Source: Synechococcus sp. PL34863bin_39 (GTDB lineage: Bacteria > Cyanobacteriota > Cyanobacteriia > PCC-6307 > Cyanobiaceae). From it: a stretch of 5,275 nt of DNA. The notes below the pieces were generated by a model. That model worked only from the letters and a program-made list of their open reading frames with translations. It was not told where the DNA came from and made no database searches. Shown here one piece after another: positions 1 through 5,275 of the stretch (positions within the stretch are counted from its first letter, which is position 1; every line of letters starts with the position of its first letter). Where the stretch lies: positions 1-5,275 of the forward strand of contig WTHL01000179.1 of the NCBI GenBank assembly GCA_011523155.1, read 5' to 3'. Made by a program: the position numbers and the translations under genes.

Positions 1-9
1 AACCGCTGA
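1..9 (+). CDS. 3' end of an upstream gene, probably pntA (last codons only)
   Basis: The bases read AAC CGC TGA, and the final A is also the first base of the pntB ATG (a TGATG overlap). Stop/start overlaps like this are typical of translationally coupled subunits. In cyanobacteria pntB usually follows a split pntA, so this is probably the end of the small membrane part of the alpha subunit. Only two codons and the stop are visible, so the identity is inferred from context alone. Confidence 0.35.
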   Translation, partial: NR

Positions 10-1433
10 TGTCTGACCTTCTCAAATACGCGATCGAGCTGGTTGCGGTTCTGCTTCTGGCTCTGGGGATCAAGGGACTCTCGAAGGTCCGCTCTGCCCG
101 CGGTGCCAACCAGCTGGCCGCCGTGGCCATGGGTCTTGCGGTGCTGGGTCTGCTCGTCAACTACCTCGGAACGGACGCAGGAATTTCAGCGTCTGCCTGG
201 ATCTGGATCATCGCGGGCACCCTGGTGGGAGGACTCCTCGGAGCGATCACGGCCCAGCGGGTGCCGATGACCTCGATGCCCGAAACCGTTGCACTCTTCA
301 ATGGCTGCGGCGGTATGTCCTCGCTGCTGGTGGCCCTCGCCGCGGCGCTGTACCCAGCTGCCCTTGATGCTTCAGGGGTGGTTGCTCTCGTGTCGATCGT
401 GGTTTCCGTCTTTGTCGGTGCCATCACGTTCACGGGCTCGATCGTGGCTATGGCCAAGCTCCAGGGCTGGCTCTCCACGCCTGCCTGGATGCAGAGCAAA
501 CTCCGCCATGCGGTGAACATCGCCCTTGCGGTCGCGTCTCTGGTGGGCGGTGTGGAAATGATTCGCAACGCTGACGGGGTGACCGGCCTCTGGTTGCTGG
601 TGGTGGCCTCTGGCCTCCTGGGTGTTGGGGTGACCCTTCCGATCGGCGGTGCCGATATGCCTGTGGTCATCTCCCTGCTGAACAGCTATTCCGGCGTTGC
701 CGCTGCTGCCGCCGGTTTTGTTGTTGGAAGCCAGCTGCTGATCGTTGCAGGCGCCATGGTTGGTGCCGCGGGTCTGATCCTGACCCAGGTGATGTGCAAC
801 GGCATGAACCGTTCCCTCGTGTCCGTGCTCTTCGGTGGCGCCCTGGGTGCATCGTCCGCCTCCGGCGGAGGCGGTGGTGAATACACCAACATCACCAGCT
901 GCAGTGTCGAGGAATGTGCCCTGACCCTCGAGGCGGCTGAGCGTGTCGTGATTGTTCCCGGGTACGGCCTCGCGGTTGCCCAGGCCCAGCACACGCTGCG
1001 GGAGGTGACCCGATCCCTGGAAGCCGCTGGCATCCAGGTGGATTACGCCATCCACCCCGTGGCCGGACGCATGCCTGGTCACATGAATGTGTTGCTTGCG
1101 GAGGCGGATGTGCCCTACGAGCAGCTCAAGGAAATGGATGTGATCAATCCTGAATTTCCTGCCACCGATGTGGTGCTCGTTCTCGGGGCCAACGATGTGG
1201 TCAATCCCCAGGCCAAGAGTGATCCCAATTCGCCGCTCTACGGCATGCCCGTGCTTGATGTGCAGCAGGCCCGCACGGTGTTTGTGGTCAAACGTGGCAT
1301 GAATGCCGGCTACTCCGGCATCAAGAACGACCTGTTCGAGCTGGCCAACACGTCCATGGTGTTCGGCGATGCCAAGAAGGTGCTGGGTGATCTGCTCGGA
1401 GAACTCAAGGAACTCGGCGTCGGCAAGAAGTGA
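9..1433 (+). CDS. pntB: NAD(P) transhydrogenase subunit beta (PntB)
   Basis: This is the beta subunit of the membrane-bound, proton-translocating transhydrogenase, which moves hydride from NADH to NADP+ using the proton gradient. In cyanobacteria it is reported in the thylakoid membrane. The protein has 474 residues, close to the family's usual length. Residues 1-265 are hydrophobic domain II with about eight or nine membrane spans; it carries GGADMP (213-218) and LLNSYSG (224-230), where Asp216 and Asn225 match the conserved E. coli Asp213 and Asn222. A Gly/Ser-rich linker (282-290) leads to domain III, the NADP(H) site, with VPGYGLAVAQAQ (316-327), HPVAGRMPGHMNVLLAEA (349-366), GANDVVNP (393-400) and KRGMNAGYSG (428-437). 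Asn98 stands where I recall E. coli has His91. Cys298 and Cys303 lie at the start of domain III. The ATG at 9 overlaps the preceding stop, and the N-terminus matches the family. The ribosome-binding site would lie in the upstream gene, outside the window. Confidence 0.97.
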   Translation: MSDLLKYAIELVAVLLLALGIKGLSKVRSARGANQLAAVAMGLAVLGLLVNYLGTDAGISASAWIWIIAGTLVGGLLGAITAQRVPMTSMPETVALFNGCGGMSSLLVALAAALYPAALDASGVVALVSIVVSVFVGAITFTGSIVAMAKLQGWLSTPAWMQSKLRHAVNIALAVASLVGGVEMIRNADGVTGLWLLVVASGLLGVGVTLPIGGADMPVVISLLNSYSGVAAAAAGFVVGSQLLIVAGAMVGAAGLILTQVMCNGMNRSLVSVLFGGALGASSASGGGGGEYTNITSCSVEECALTLEAAERVVIVPGYGLAVAQAQHTLREVTRSLEAAGIQVDYAIHPVAGRMPGHMNVLLAEADVPYEQLKEMDVINPEFPATDVVLVLGANDVVNPQAKSDPNSPLYGMPVLDVQQARTVFVVKRGMNAGYSGIKNDLFELANTSMVFGDAKKVLGDLLGELKELGVGKK

Positions 1434-1443
1434 GTTCTGCGGC

Positions 1444-2562
1444 GTGACAGGCCAGTCCCAGAGCCTGATCGAGGATCCCCAGGTGCTGCGGCAGCTGGGG
1501 ATCCTGCCGTATCGGGAACGCTTCCCCTGGCTTGGCGGCGATCTGCAGACCTTGCGCGACACGCTCAGACCCCTGGCGTTGCCAACCGAGCAGGGCCAGC
1601 CCATCAGAATCCCCGTGCCGGCGCTGCCCAGCGGTGCCGCTGCAGCAGGTGAGCTGCTGGCCTTCCTCGATCGGCCGTTGGCCCCGGAGCCATCCGCTCC
1701 CAGGGCGCTGGTTCTGGTGCTGCATGGCCTGGGTGGATCCAGCCGTCGCGAGGGCCTCCGCCGCCTCGGTCTCTGTCTGCAGGCTTCAGGGTTTGCCGTG
1801 CTGCGCCTCAACCTGCGCGGTGCCGATCCCGGGCGGCATCTGGCTGGAGGGACCTACGCAGCAGCCTGCAACAGCGATCTGTTGCCGGTTCTGCAGCACG
1901 CCCGAAGTCTTGCGTCCGCGCTTGCGACGGAGGCGGGGCTCAAGCGTCCGCTCCCGCTGCTCGGTGCCGGCATCTCCCTTGGGGGGACGATGCTGCTGAA
2001 TGCCTGCCTGGCCGCGCCCCGGTCTCTGGATGGGTTGTTCTGTGCCAGCAGCCCCCTTGATCTGGCGGCCTGCAGTGCCTCGATTGAGCGGCCGCGCAAT
2101 CGGGTCTACCAGCGTTGGCTGCTGCAACGCCTGGTCCGCCAGACCCTTGCGGACCCGTTCGGCGTGAAGGCTGGCGAAGCACACCAGCTCAGGACTGATC
2201 CTCCCCGCTCGATCCGAGCCTTTGATGCTGCGGTCACAGCACCGCGCTGGGGATTCGCTTCAGTGGAGGCCTACTACCGCGGCGCATCTCCGTTGCCGCG
2301 GCTGCTGGATCAGCCGTCGTCCCTGCCGCCCACGCTGCTGTTGCAGGCTCTGGATGATCCATGGGTGCCCGCCGCCTCCGCCCAGCAGCTGCAGCGGGCA
2401 CAGGCGCCCGCTGCGAACAGCTCTCTCCAGGTGTTGCTCACGTCCCGAGGTGGACACAACGGGTTCCATGCGCCTGGTGACACCCTGCGCAAGGGGTGTT
2501 GGTCTGATCGGGTGGCCTGCGCCTGGCTGGGTGATCTCTGCGCCAGTGCGACTCAGCCCTGA
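1444..2562 (+). CDS. YheT-type alpha/beta-fold hydrolase (COG0429-like)
   Basis: This is a predicted serine hydrolase of the alpha/beta fold, closest in pattern to the YheT/ABHD1-3 group of esterase- or lipase-like enzymes. Its substrate cannot be read from the sequence. The reading frame is open far into pntB, but the sensible start is the GTG at 1444, ten bases after the pntB stop, giving 372 residues. The upstream GTGAG is only a weak ribosome-binding site. Family features in order are: FPWLGGDLQTL (27-37), an N-terminal signature like YheT; HGLGGSSRREG (94-104), the oxyanion-hole region; GAGISLGGTM (174-183), the nucleophile elbow with Ser178; LDDPWVP (303-309), the acid, probably Asp305; and GGHNGF (336-341), His338. 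All three catalytic residues are present, so it is probably active. There is no signal peptide or clear membrane span, so it is probably cytosolic. The short gap suggests cotranscription with pntB, but no functional link is obvious. The last 10 bases overlap the convergent ferredoxin gene. Confidence 0.88.
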   Translation: MTGQSQSLIEDPQVLRQLGILPYRERFPWLGGDLQTLRDTLRPLALPTEQGQPIRIPVPALPSGAAAAGELLAFLDRPLAPEPSAPRALVLVLHGLGGSSRREGLRRLGLCLQASGFAVLRLNLRGADPGRHLAGGTYAAACNSDLLPVLQHARSLASALATEAGLKRPLPLLGAGISLGGTMLLNACLAAPRSLDGLFCASSPLDLAACSASIERPRNRVYQRWLLQRLVRQTLADPFGVKAGEAHQLRTDPPRSIRAFDAAVTAPRWGFASVEAYYRGASPLPRLLDQPSSLPPTLLLQALDDPWVPAASAQQLQRAQAPAANSSLQVLLTSRGGHNGFHAPGDTLRKGCWSDRVACAWLGDLCASATQP

Positions 2563-2933
2563 ACGGGCTGCCAGGGGGTCTGCTTCAGGATCCATTCGCG
2601 GCAGGGTTTCCCCTGAACCACGTGCTCGAGAACGATGCGTTCGAGGCGCTCGGGAGAGACCTCTCCATACCAGATGCCATCGGGCCAGACCAGAAGAACG
2701 GGCCCCGTCACGCAGACGCGGAGACAGTCAACCTTGGAGCGGAGCACCACACCCCCGGCGCGCTGAGGGTCCTCCAGGCCATGCTCACGGACGAGCCGCT
2801 TCAGGGCGTCCCAGGTGGCGGCACCGTCCTGAGGAGCGCAGCATTTGGCTTTGGTGGGTGTCGCGCACAGCAACAGGTGGTGACTGATCCGCTGCGGTTC
2901 GTCGTTCGGCGGCAGCACGGTCGCGCTCCTCAT
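2553..2933 (-). CDS. Thioredoxin-like [2Fe-2S] ferredoxin domain protein
   Basis: This small (126-residue) soluble protein resembles the thioredoxin-fold [2Fe-2S] ferredoxins (COG3411/NuoE-like), which carry single electrons. Candidate cluster ligands are Cys23 in LLCATPTKAKCC (21-32), Cys31 or Cys32, and the C-x3-C pair Cys70/Cys74 in SKVDCLRVC (66-74). The stretch GPVLLVWPDGIWYG (77-90) is typical of this group. Cys111 is an extra cysteine near the C-terminus. The ATG at 2933 is the only in-frame ATG ahead of the domain, but no clear ribosome-binding site precedes it. The gene lies 32 bases after the YbjQ-like gene and is probably the last gene of a dxr-led operon. Its stop lies inside the 3' end of the convergent hydrolase gene. 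The physiological partner is unknown; supply of electrons to Fe-S enzymes of the MEP pathway is an inference from position only. Confidence 0.87.
   Translation of the reverse strand: MRSATVLPPNDEPQRISHHLLLCATPTKAKCCAPQDGAATWDALKRLVREHGLEDPQRAGGVVLRSKVDCLRVCVTGPVLLVWPDGIWYGEVSPERLERIVLEHVVQGKPCREWILKQTPWQPVQG
2554..2570. terminator. Possible hairpin at the convergent stop codons
   Basis: CAGCCC (2554-2559) and GGGCTG (2565-2570) form a perfect 6-bp stem around a 5-base loop, TGAAC. The loop holds the hydrolase stop codon, and the stem starts within the ferredoxin stop codon. It could fold in transcripts of either strand. There is no T-tract on either side, so it is not a standard intrinsic terminator. 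It may stabilise 3' ends, cause pausing, or be chance. Confidence 0.3.
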
Positions 2934-2947
2934 GGTCGGCTGGAACG

Positions 2948-2970
2948 GTCAGGACAGGTCAGGAGTCAGG
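2948..2970. repeat. Three short GTCAGG repeats at the YbjQ/ferredoxin gene junction
   Basis: GTCAGG occurs at 2948-2953, 2958-2963 and 2965-2970 (CCTGAC in the sense of the genes). The first two sit in a longer 8-base repeat, GGTCAGGA, at 2947-2954 and 2957-2964, ten bases apart. The third includes the stop codon of the YbjQ-like gene. The array fills most of the 32-base gap before the ferredoxin start. No known site is recognised, and chance or local duplication is quite possible. Confidence 0.4.
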
Positions 2971-3322
2971 TCGCAATCGGCGGCAGTTCACCCTGCGGCA
3001 TCTGGCCATCGAGCAGAACGGCGGTGCCGCTGACGGAGACCAGCATCATTCCCCCTTCCCCGAACACCTCGTAATCCAGATCAACGCCAATCACCGCATT
3101 GGCGTTCTTGGCCTTGGCACGCAGCACCATTTCATCGGTGGCAGCTTGCCGTGCTGTCTCCAGCGCTTCCTCGTAGGCACGGGATCGCCCACCGATCATG
3201 TCGCGCATGCTGGCCAAGAGGTCGCGGAAGAGGTTCGCGCCGATGATGGCTTCTCCCGTGACCAGCCCGCGGTAGTGGAGTACGCGTTGCCCCTCAACGG
3301 TTGGGGTTGTGGTGATGAGCAT
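2966..3322 (-). CDS. YbjQ/UPF0145 family protein (putative heavy-metal-binding domain, DUF74)
   Basis: The 118-residue protein belongs to the widespread YbjQ (UPF0145, Pfam PF01906) family. The family is often labelled heavy-metal binding, but its biochemical role is not established; solved members form rings, as I recall pentamers. Family features are the N-terminal ITTTPTVEG (3-11), GEAIIGANLFRDLLASMRDM (23-42), GGRSRAYEEAL (44-54) and NANAVIGVDLDYE (73-85), followed by a strand containing SVSGTAV (96-102). This protein has no cysteine or other obvious metal-binding cluster, so metal binding should not be assumed. About 15 residues follow the core, a little more than usual. The ATG at 3322 matches the family N-terminus; GGGAG lies only two bases upstream, which is unusually close for a ribosome-binding site. 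The gene lies 59 bases after dxr and 32 before the ferredoxin gene, all in the same direction, so cotranscription is likely. Confidence 0.92.
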   Translation of the reverse strand: MLITTTPTVEGQRVLHYRGLVTGEAIIGANLFRDLLASMRDMIGGRSRAYEEALETARQAATDEMVLRAKAKNANAVIGVDLDYEVFGEGGMMLVSVSGTAVLLDGQMPQGELPPIAT

Positions 3323-3381
3323 GGCTCCCGGGCTGATCCACGAATGCCTTATCCATAGCCACTCGAAGCAGCTCCGGCAGG

Positions 3382-4629
3382 TCAGGCCGCGATCGCTGAC
3401 ATCGCGATTCTGCGGATACCGCGGTCAACCTGGTCACGGACCGCCTGACGTGCCCACTGATCCACGGCCAGCACATCCTCCAGGCTTGGGTTGGCGATCA
3501 ACTCGGACTGATGGCGTTCACAGGCTGCTTCGATGACGGCAGGAATGTCGAGGAAATGAATCCTCTCGTTGAGGAACTGGGCCACGGCCTCCTCGTTGGC
3601 GGCGTTCATGACCGCCGGCATGGTGCCGCCGGCGCGACCGGCTGCATAGGCCAGCTGCATGCAGGGGTACTTGGCGGGATCCGGCTTCCGGAATGTGAGT
3701 TGTCCAACCTCGGTGAGATCGAGACGGCGCCAAGGGGTCTCCTGGCGCGAGGGCCAGCTGAGGCAGTAGAGGATCGGCAGCTTCATGTCCGGCCATCCCA
3801 GCTGGGCGAGAACGGATGAATCCGCCAACTCGATCATGGAATGGATGATCGACTGGGGATGGATCACGATCTCGATGTGGTCGTAATCGAGCCCGAAGAG
3901 ATAGTGCGCCTCAATCACCTCCAGACCCTTGTTCATCAGGGAGGCGGAGTCCACGGTGATCTTGCGACCCATGCTCCAGTTGGGATGGGAGGTGGCGTCG
4001 GCGACGGTGGCGTTCTCCAGATCAGCTGCATCCCAGTCGCGGAACGCACCACCGGAGGCTGTCAGCTGAATCCGGCGCAGGCCGGGGGTGGGGACCCCCG
4101 TGGACAGGCGTGCGTTCTCGGCCCAGGGTGTGCCCTGCAGGCACTGGAAGATGGCTGAGTGCTCGGAATCGGCGGGTAACAGGCGGCTGCCGCTCTTCTT
4201 CAGCTCCGGCAACACCACCGGTCCGGCGGCAATCAGCGTTTCCTTGTTGGCGAGCGCCAGATCCTTGCCCGCACGGATGGCCGCGAGGGTGGGCAGCAGG
4301 CCAGCACAGCCCACGATCCCGGTCACCACCAGATCAGCGCTGTCCCAGGACGCGGCCACATTGAGACCATCCGGCCCTGCCACCAGCTCGGGTGATGCTG
4401 ATTCAGGCAGCCCGCACGCTTTGAGGCGATCCTTCAGCTCGGGCAGGAGCGCAGGATCAGCGAGGGCGACAACCTCAGGCTCGTGCTGCTGGATCTGCTC
4501 CACCAGCAGCGCCAGGTTCCTGCCGGCGGTGAGTGCCACCACCTTGAACTGCTCGGGAAAATCCTGGGCGATTTCCAAGGTCTGGGTGCCGATCGAGCCC
4601 GTGGAGCCCAGCACGCTGATGGCTTTCAC
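3382..4629 (-). CDS. dxr: 1-deoxy-D-xylulose 5-phosphate reductoisomerase (DXR/IspC)
   Basis: DXR rearranges and reduces DXP to 2-C-methyl-D-erythritol 4-phosphate with NADPH and Mn2+ or Mg2+. This is the committed step of the MEP pathway, which supplies carotenoids, phytol chains and quinones; the enzyme is cytosolic. From the GTG start it has 415 residues, slightly longer than E. coli DXR. Visible motifs are [11 protein letters not shown] (8-18, NADPH fold), LANKE (126-130), [11 protein letters not shown] (152-162, metal ligands Asp154 and Glu156), TASGGAF (190-196, Ser192), [10 protein letters not shown] (215-224) and [10 protein letters not shown] (228-237, with Asn233, Lys234 and Glu237). 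All expected catalytic residues are present. The GTG at 4629 is chosen because DXR proteins begin at this point ([11 protein letters not shown]) and GCGGGA lies five bases upstream. The frame stays open to an ATG at 4707, but that would add 26 unlike residues and overlap the divergent gene. The gene probably leads an operon with the YbjQ-like and ferredoxin genes. Confidence 0.97.
   Translation of the reverse strand: MKAISVLGSTGSIGTQTLEIAQDFPEQFKVVALTAGRNLALLVEQIQQHEPEVVALADPALLPELKDRLKACGLPESASPELVAGPDGLNVAASWDSADLVVTGIVGCAGLLPTLAAIRAGKDLALANKETLIAAGPVVLPELKKSGSRLLPADSEHSAIFQCLQGTPWAENARLSTGVPTPGLRRIQLTASGGAFRDWDAADLENATVADATSHPNWSMGRKITVDSASLMNKGLEVIEAHYLFGLDYDHIEIVIHPQSIIHSMIELADSSVLAQLGWPDMKLPILYCLSWPSRQETPWRRLDLTEVGQLTFRKPDPAKYPCMQLAYAAGRAGGTMPAVMNAANEEAVAQFLNERIHFLDIPAVIEAACERHQSELIANPSLEDVLAVDQWARQAVRDQVDRGIRRIAMSAIAA
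3389..3396. repeat. HIP1 palindrome, single exact copy
   Basis: GCGATCGC is the highly iterated palindrome HIP1, abundant in many cyanobacterial genomes but not in all picocyanobacteria. This copy is inside the last codons of dxr. It is the only exact copy I found in the window; a near match, GCGATCGA, is at about 29-36. One copy in 5 kb is weak support for cyanobacterial origin and does not show enrichment. Confidence 0.6.
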
Positions 4630-4705
4630 ATCGATCCCGCAGGTGCGCCCAGTTTCCCATGCCGAACCCTGGCAAACTGCGCCTTGATCAACGGCTTCAC
4701 TACGC
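4630..4705. promoter_or_regulatory. Divergent promoter region between dxr and the transporter
   Basis: This 76-base gap separates two genes read outwards, so it, or the 5' ends of the flanking genes, should hold promoters for both. I see no convincing -35/-10 pair on either strand. TTGATC on both strands near 4684-4691 is a weak -35-like match without a good -10 partner. For dxr, GCGGGA gives a modest ribosome-binding site. For the transporter no purine-rich site precedes the ATG. The inverted repeat at 4650-4679 is listed separately. Confidence 0.55.
4650..4679. promoter_or_regulatory. Candidate operator: 10-bp inverted repeat with 10-base spacer
   Basis: CAGTTTCCCA (4650-4659) and TGGCAAACTG (4670-4679) are inverted copies matching at 9 of 10 positions around the spacer TGCCGAACCC. 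The half-site centres are 20 bases apart, about two helical turns, which suits a dimeric DNA-binding protein on one face of the helix. The dyad is 20 bases from the dxr start and 26 from the transporter start. It does not match NtcA (GTA-N8-TAC). Alternatively it could form a hairpin in the dxr leader RNA. The regulator is unknown. Confidence 0.4.
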
Positions 4706-5275
4706 ATGGCGGTCAAGGAGCAGTGGCGCTCGGGTCTGGGCTTTGTGCTCGCAGCCGCTGGGTCTGCTGTGGGCCTGGGCAACCTCTGGGGTTTCGCCTA
4801 CAGGGCGTCGCAGGGAGGTGGGGGTGCCTTTGTCTTCCTTTATCTGCTGGTGGTGCTGGTGGTCTGTCTGCCGGTGCTGGTGGCCGAAATGGTGCTGGGC
4901 CGCAGCACCGGCAGCAGCCCCTTGATGGCTCCCGTGGCTGCGGCGGGTCGCCGCTGGCAGCCGATGGGTTGGCTGTTTGTTCTCGCCCCCTGCGGAATCC
5001 TGGCGTTCTACGCCGTGCTGATGGGCTGGACCGGAGCGACCCTGGTGCAGACGCTCAGCCAGGGCCTGCCCGGCACGATCAACGAGGCGGAAACCTTCTT
5101 TGCCGGACTGAGTGGCGGCCGGTCCGCTCTGCTCGGTCAGCTGCTGAGCCTCGTGGTGACGGCGGCGGTTGTGGCAGCCGGCGTTCGTTCCGGGATTGAA
5201 CGCCTGTCCCGCTGGGGTCTGCCCCTGCTGTTTCTGCTTCTGATCGGTCTGGCGATCTGGGCCTCCGGCTTGAAT
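4706..5275 (+). CDS. SNF/NSS family sodium-dependent transporter, N-terminal part (cut by window end)
   Basis: This is the first 190 residues of a LeuT-fold symporter of the sodium:neurotransmitter-symporter family. In bacteria these proteins mostly import amino acids or related amines with Na+; the substrate here is unknown. The frame has no stop and runs off the window, so the later spans are not seen. TM1 (about 9-31) contains GSAVGLGN (19-26): Gly19, Ala21, Val22 and Asn26 match LeuT's visible Na+-site positions. QGGGGAF (36-42) leads to TM2 with Glu61 of VAEMVLGR (59-66), the counterpart of LeuT Glu62. Further hydrophobic spans lie at about 88-115, 141-160 and 170-187. The residue after NLW is Gly29, where most family members have Arg (NxWRFP), and the following Pro is Ala31. 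The ATG at 4706 is the first in frame after a stop at 4685 and fits the family N-terminus, though no ribosome-binding site is evident. It diverges from dxr. Confidence 0.92.
   Translation, partial: MAVKEQWRSGLGFVLAAAGSAVGLGNLWGFAYRASQGGGGAFVFLYLLVVLVVCLPVLVAEMVLGRSTGSSPLMAPVAAAGRRWQPMGWLFVLAPCGILAFYAVLMGWTGATLVQTLSQGLPGTINEAETFFAGLSGGRSALLGQLLSLVVTAAVVAAGVRSGIERLSRWGLPLLFLLLIGLAIWASGLN

Noticed and set aside
855..880. Short G-rich repeat resembling a G-tract or simple repeat
   Set aside because: It encodes the Gly/Ser-rich linker of PntB (SASGGGGG), so protein coding explains it.
1303..1443. Start of the hydrolase at the in-frame ATG at 1303
   Set aside because: It would overlap pntB by 131 bases and add residues unlike the family. 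The GTG at 1444, just after the pntB stop, leads directly into the conserved region.
372..1811. A 479-codon open frame on the - strand opposite pntB and the hydrolase
   Set aside because: It lies antisense to two clearly recognised genes, its product is rich in His, Arg and Gly with no family resemblance, and long antisense frames are expected opposite GC-rich coding sequence.
2622..3074. A 150-codon + strand frame opposite the ferredoxin and YbjQ-like genes
   Set aside because: It is a shadow of the two conserved - strand genes and matches no family I recognise.
3323..3381. Terminator or promoter between dxr and the YbjQ-like gene
   Set aside because: No stem followed by a T-tract and no -35/-10 pair was found. 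The only palindrome, CCCGGG at 3327-3332, is too short to mean anything.
4630..4782. Longer dxr forms starting at the in-frame ATG at 4707 or 4782
   Set aside because: The extra residues have no resemblance to DXR and would run over the divergent transporter start. The GTG at 4629 matches the usual DXR N-terminus.
4483..5199. A 238-codon + strand frame across the dxr start and the transporter
   Set aside because: It is out of frame with the transporter, whose conserved motifs are clear, and its product is Gly/Arg-rich without recognisable features.

Overview
The window is compact, GC-rich, almost wholly coding DNA, and probably comes from a picocyanobacterium of the marine Synechococcus/Cyanobium type. 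This rests on three things: the protein style (a cyanobacterial form of DXR, a split-type transhydrogenase subunit, a thioredoxin-like [2Fe-2S] ferredoxin of a kind I associate with cyanobacteria), the gene density, and one exact HIP1 octamer (GCGATCGC). I identify the lineage from recollection of protein families, not from a search. No rRNA, tRNA, CRISPR array, insertion sequence or phage gene is visible, and no gene-free stretch exceeds 76 bases.

Layout. On the + strand, pntB (9-1433), the membrane and NADP(H)-binding subunit of proton-translocating transhydrogenase, overlaps the stop codon of an upstream gene, probably pntA. Ten bases further on is a YheT-type alpha/beta hydrolase (1444-2562). 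These probably share one transcript. On the - strand, read right to left, are dxr (4629-3382, first committed step of the MEP isoprenoid pathway), a YbjQ/UPF0145 protein (3322-2966) and a thioredoxin-like [2Fe-2S] ferredoxin (2933-2553). Gaps of 59 and 32 bases suggest an operon. The two transcription units converge and overlap by 10 bases at their stop codons, where a small GC-rich hairpin sits. At the right, a sodium:neurotransmitter-symporter (SNF/NSS) family transporter (4706 to the window edge, cut off) diverges from dxr across 76 bases. That gap holds a 10-10-10 inverted repeat that looks like an operator.

Functional links. Transhydrogenase makes NADPH and DXR consumes it. The later MEP enzymes IspG and IspH are Fe-S proteins that take electrons from ferredoxin in cyanobacteria, so a small [2Fe-2S] protein encoded with dxr is suggestive, though unproven. 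I see no wholly new system. The most interesting items are the divergent dyad, the missing gate arginine in the transporter, the dxr-YbjQ-ferredoxin cluster, and the hairpin at the tail-to-tail overlap.
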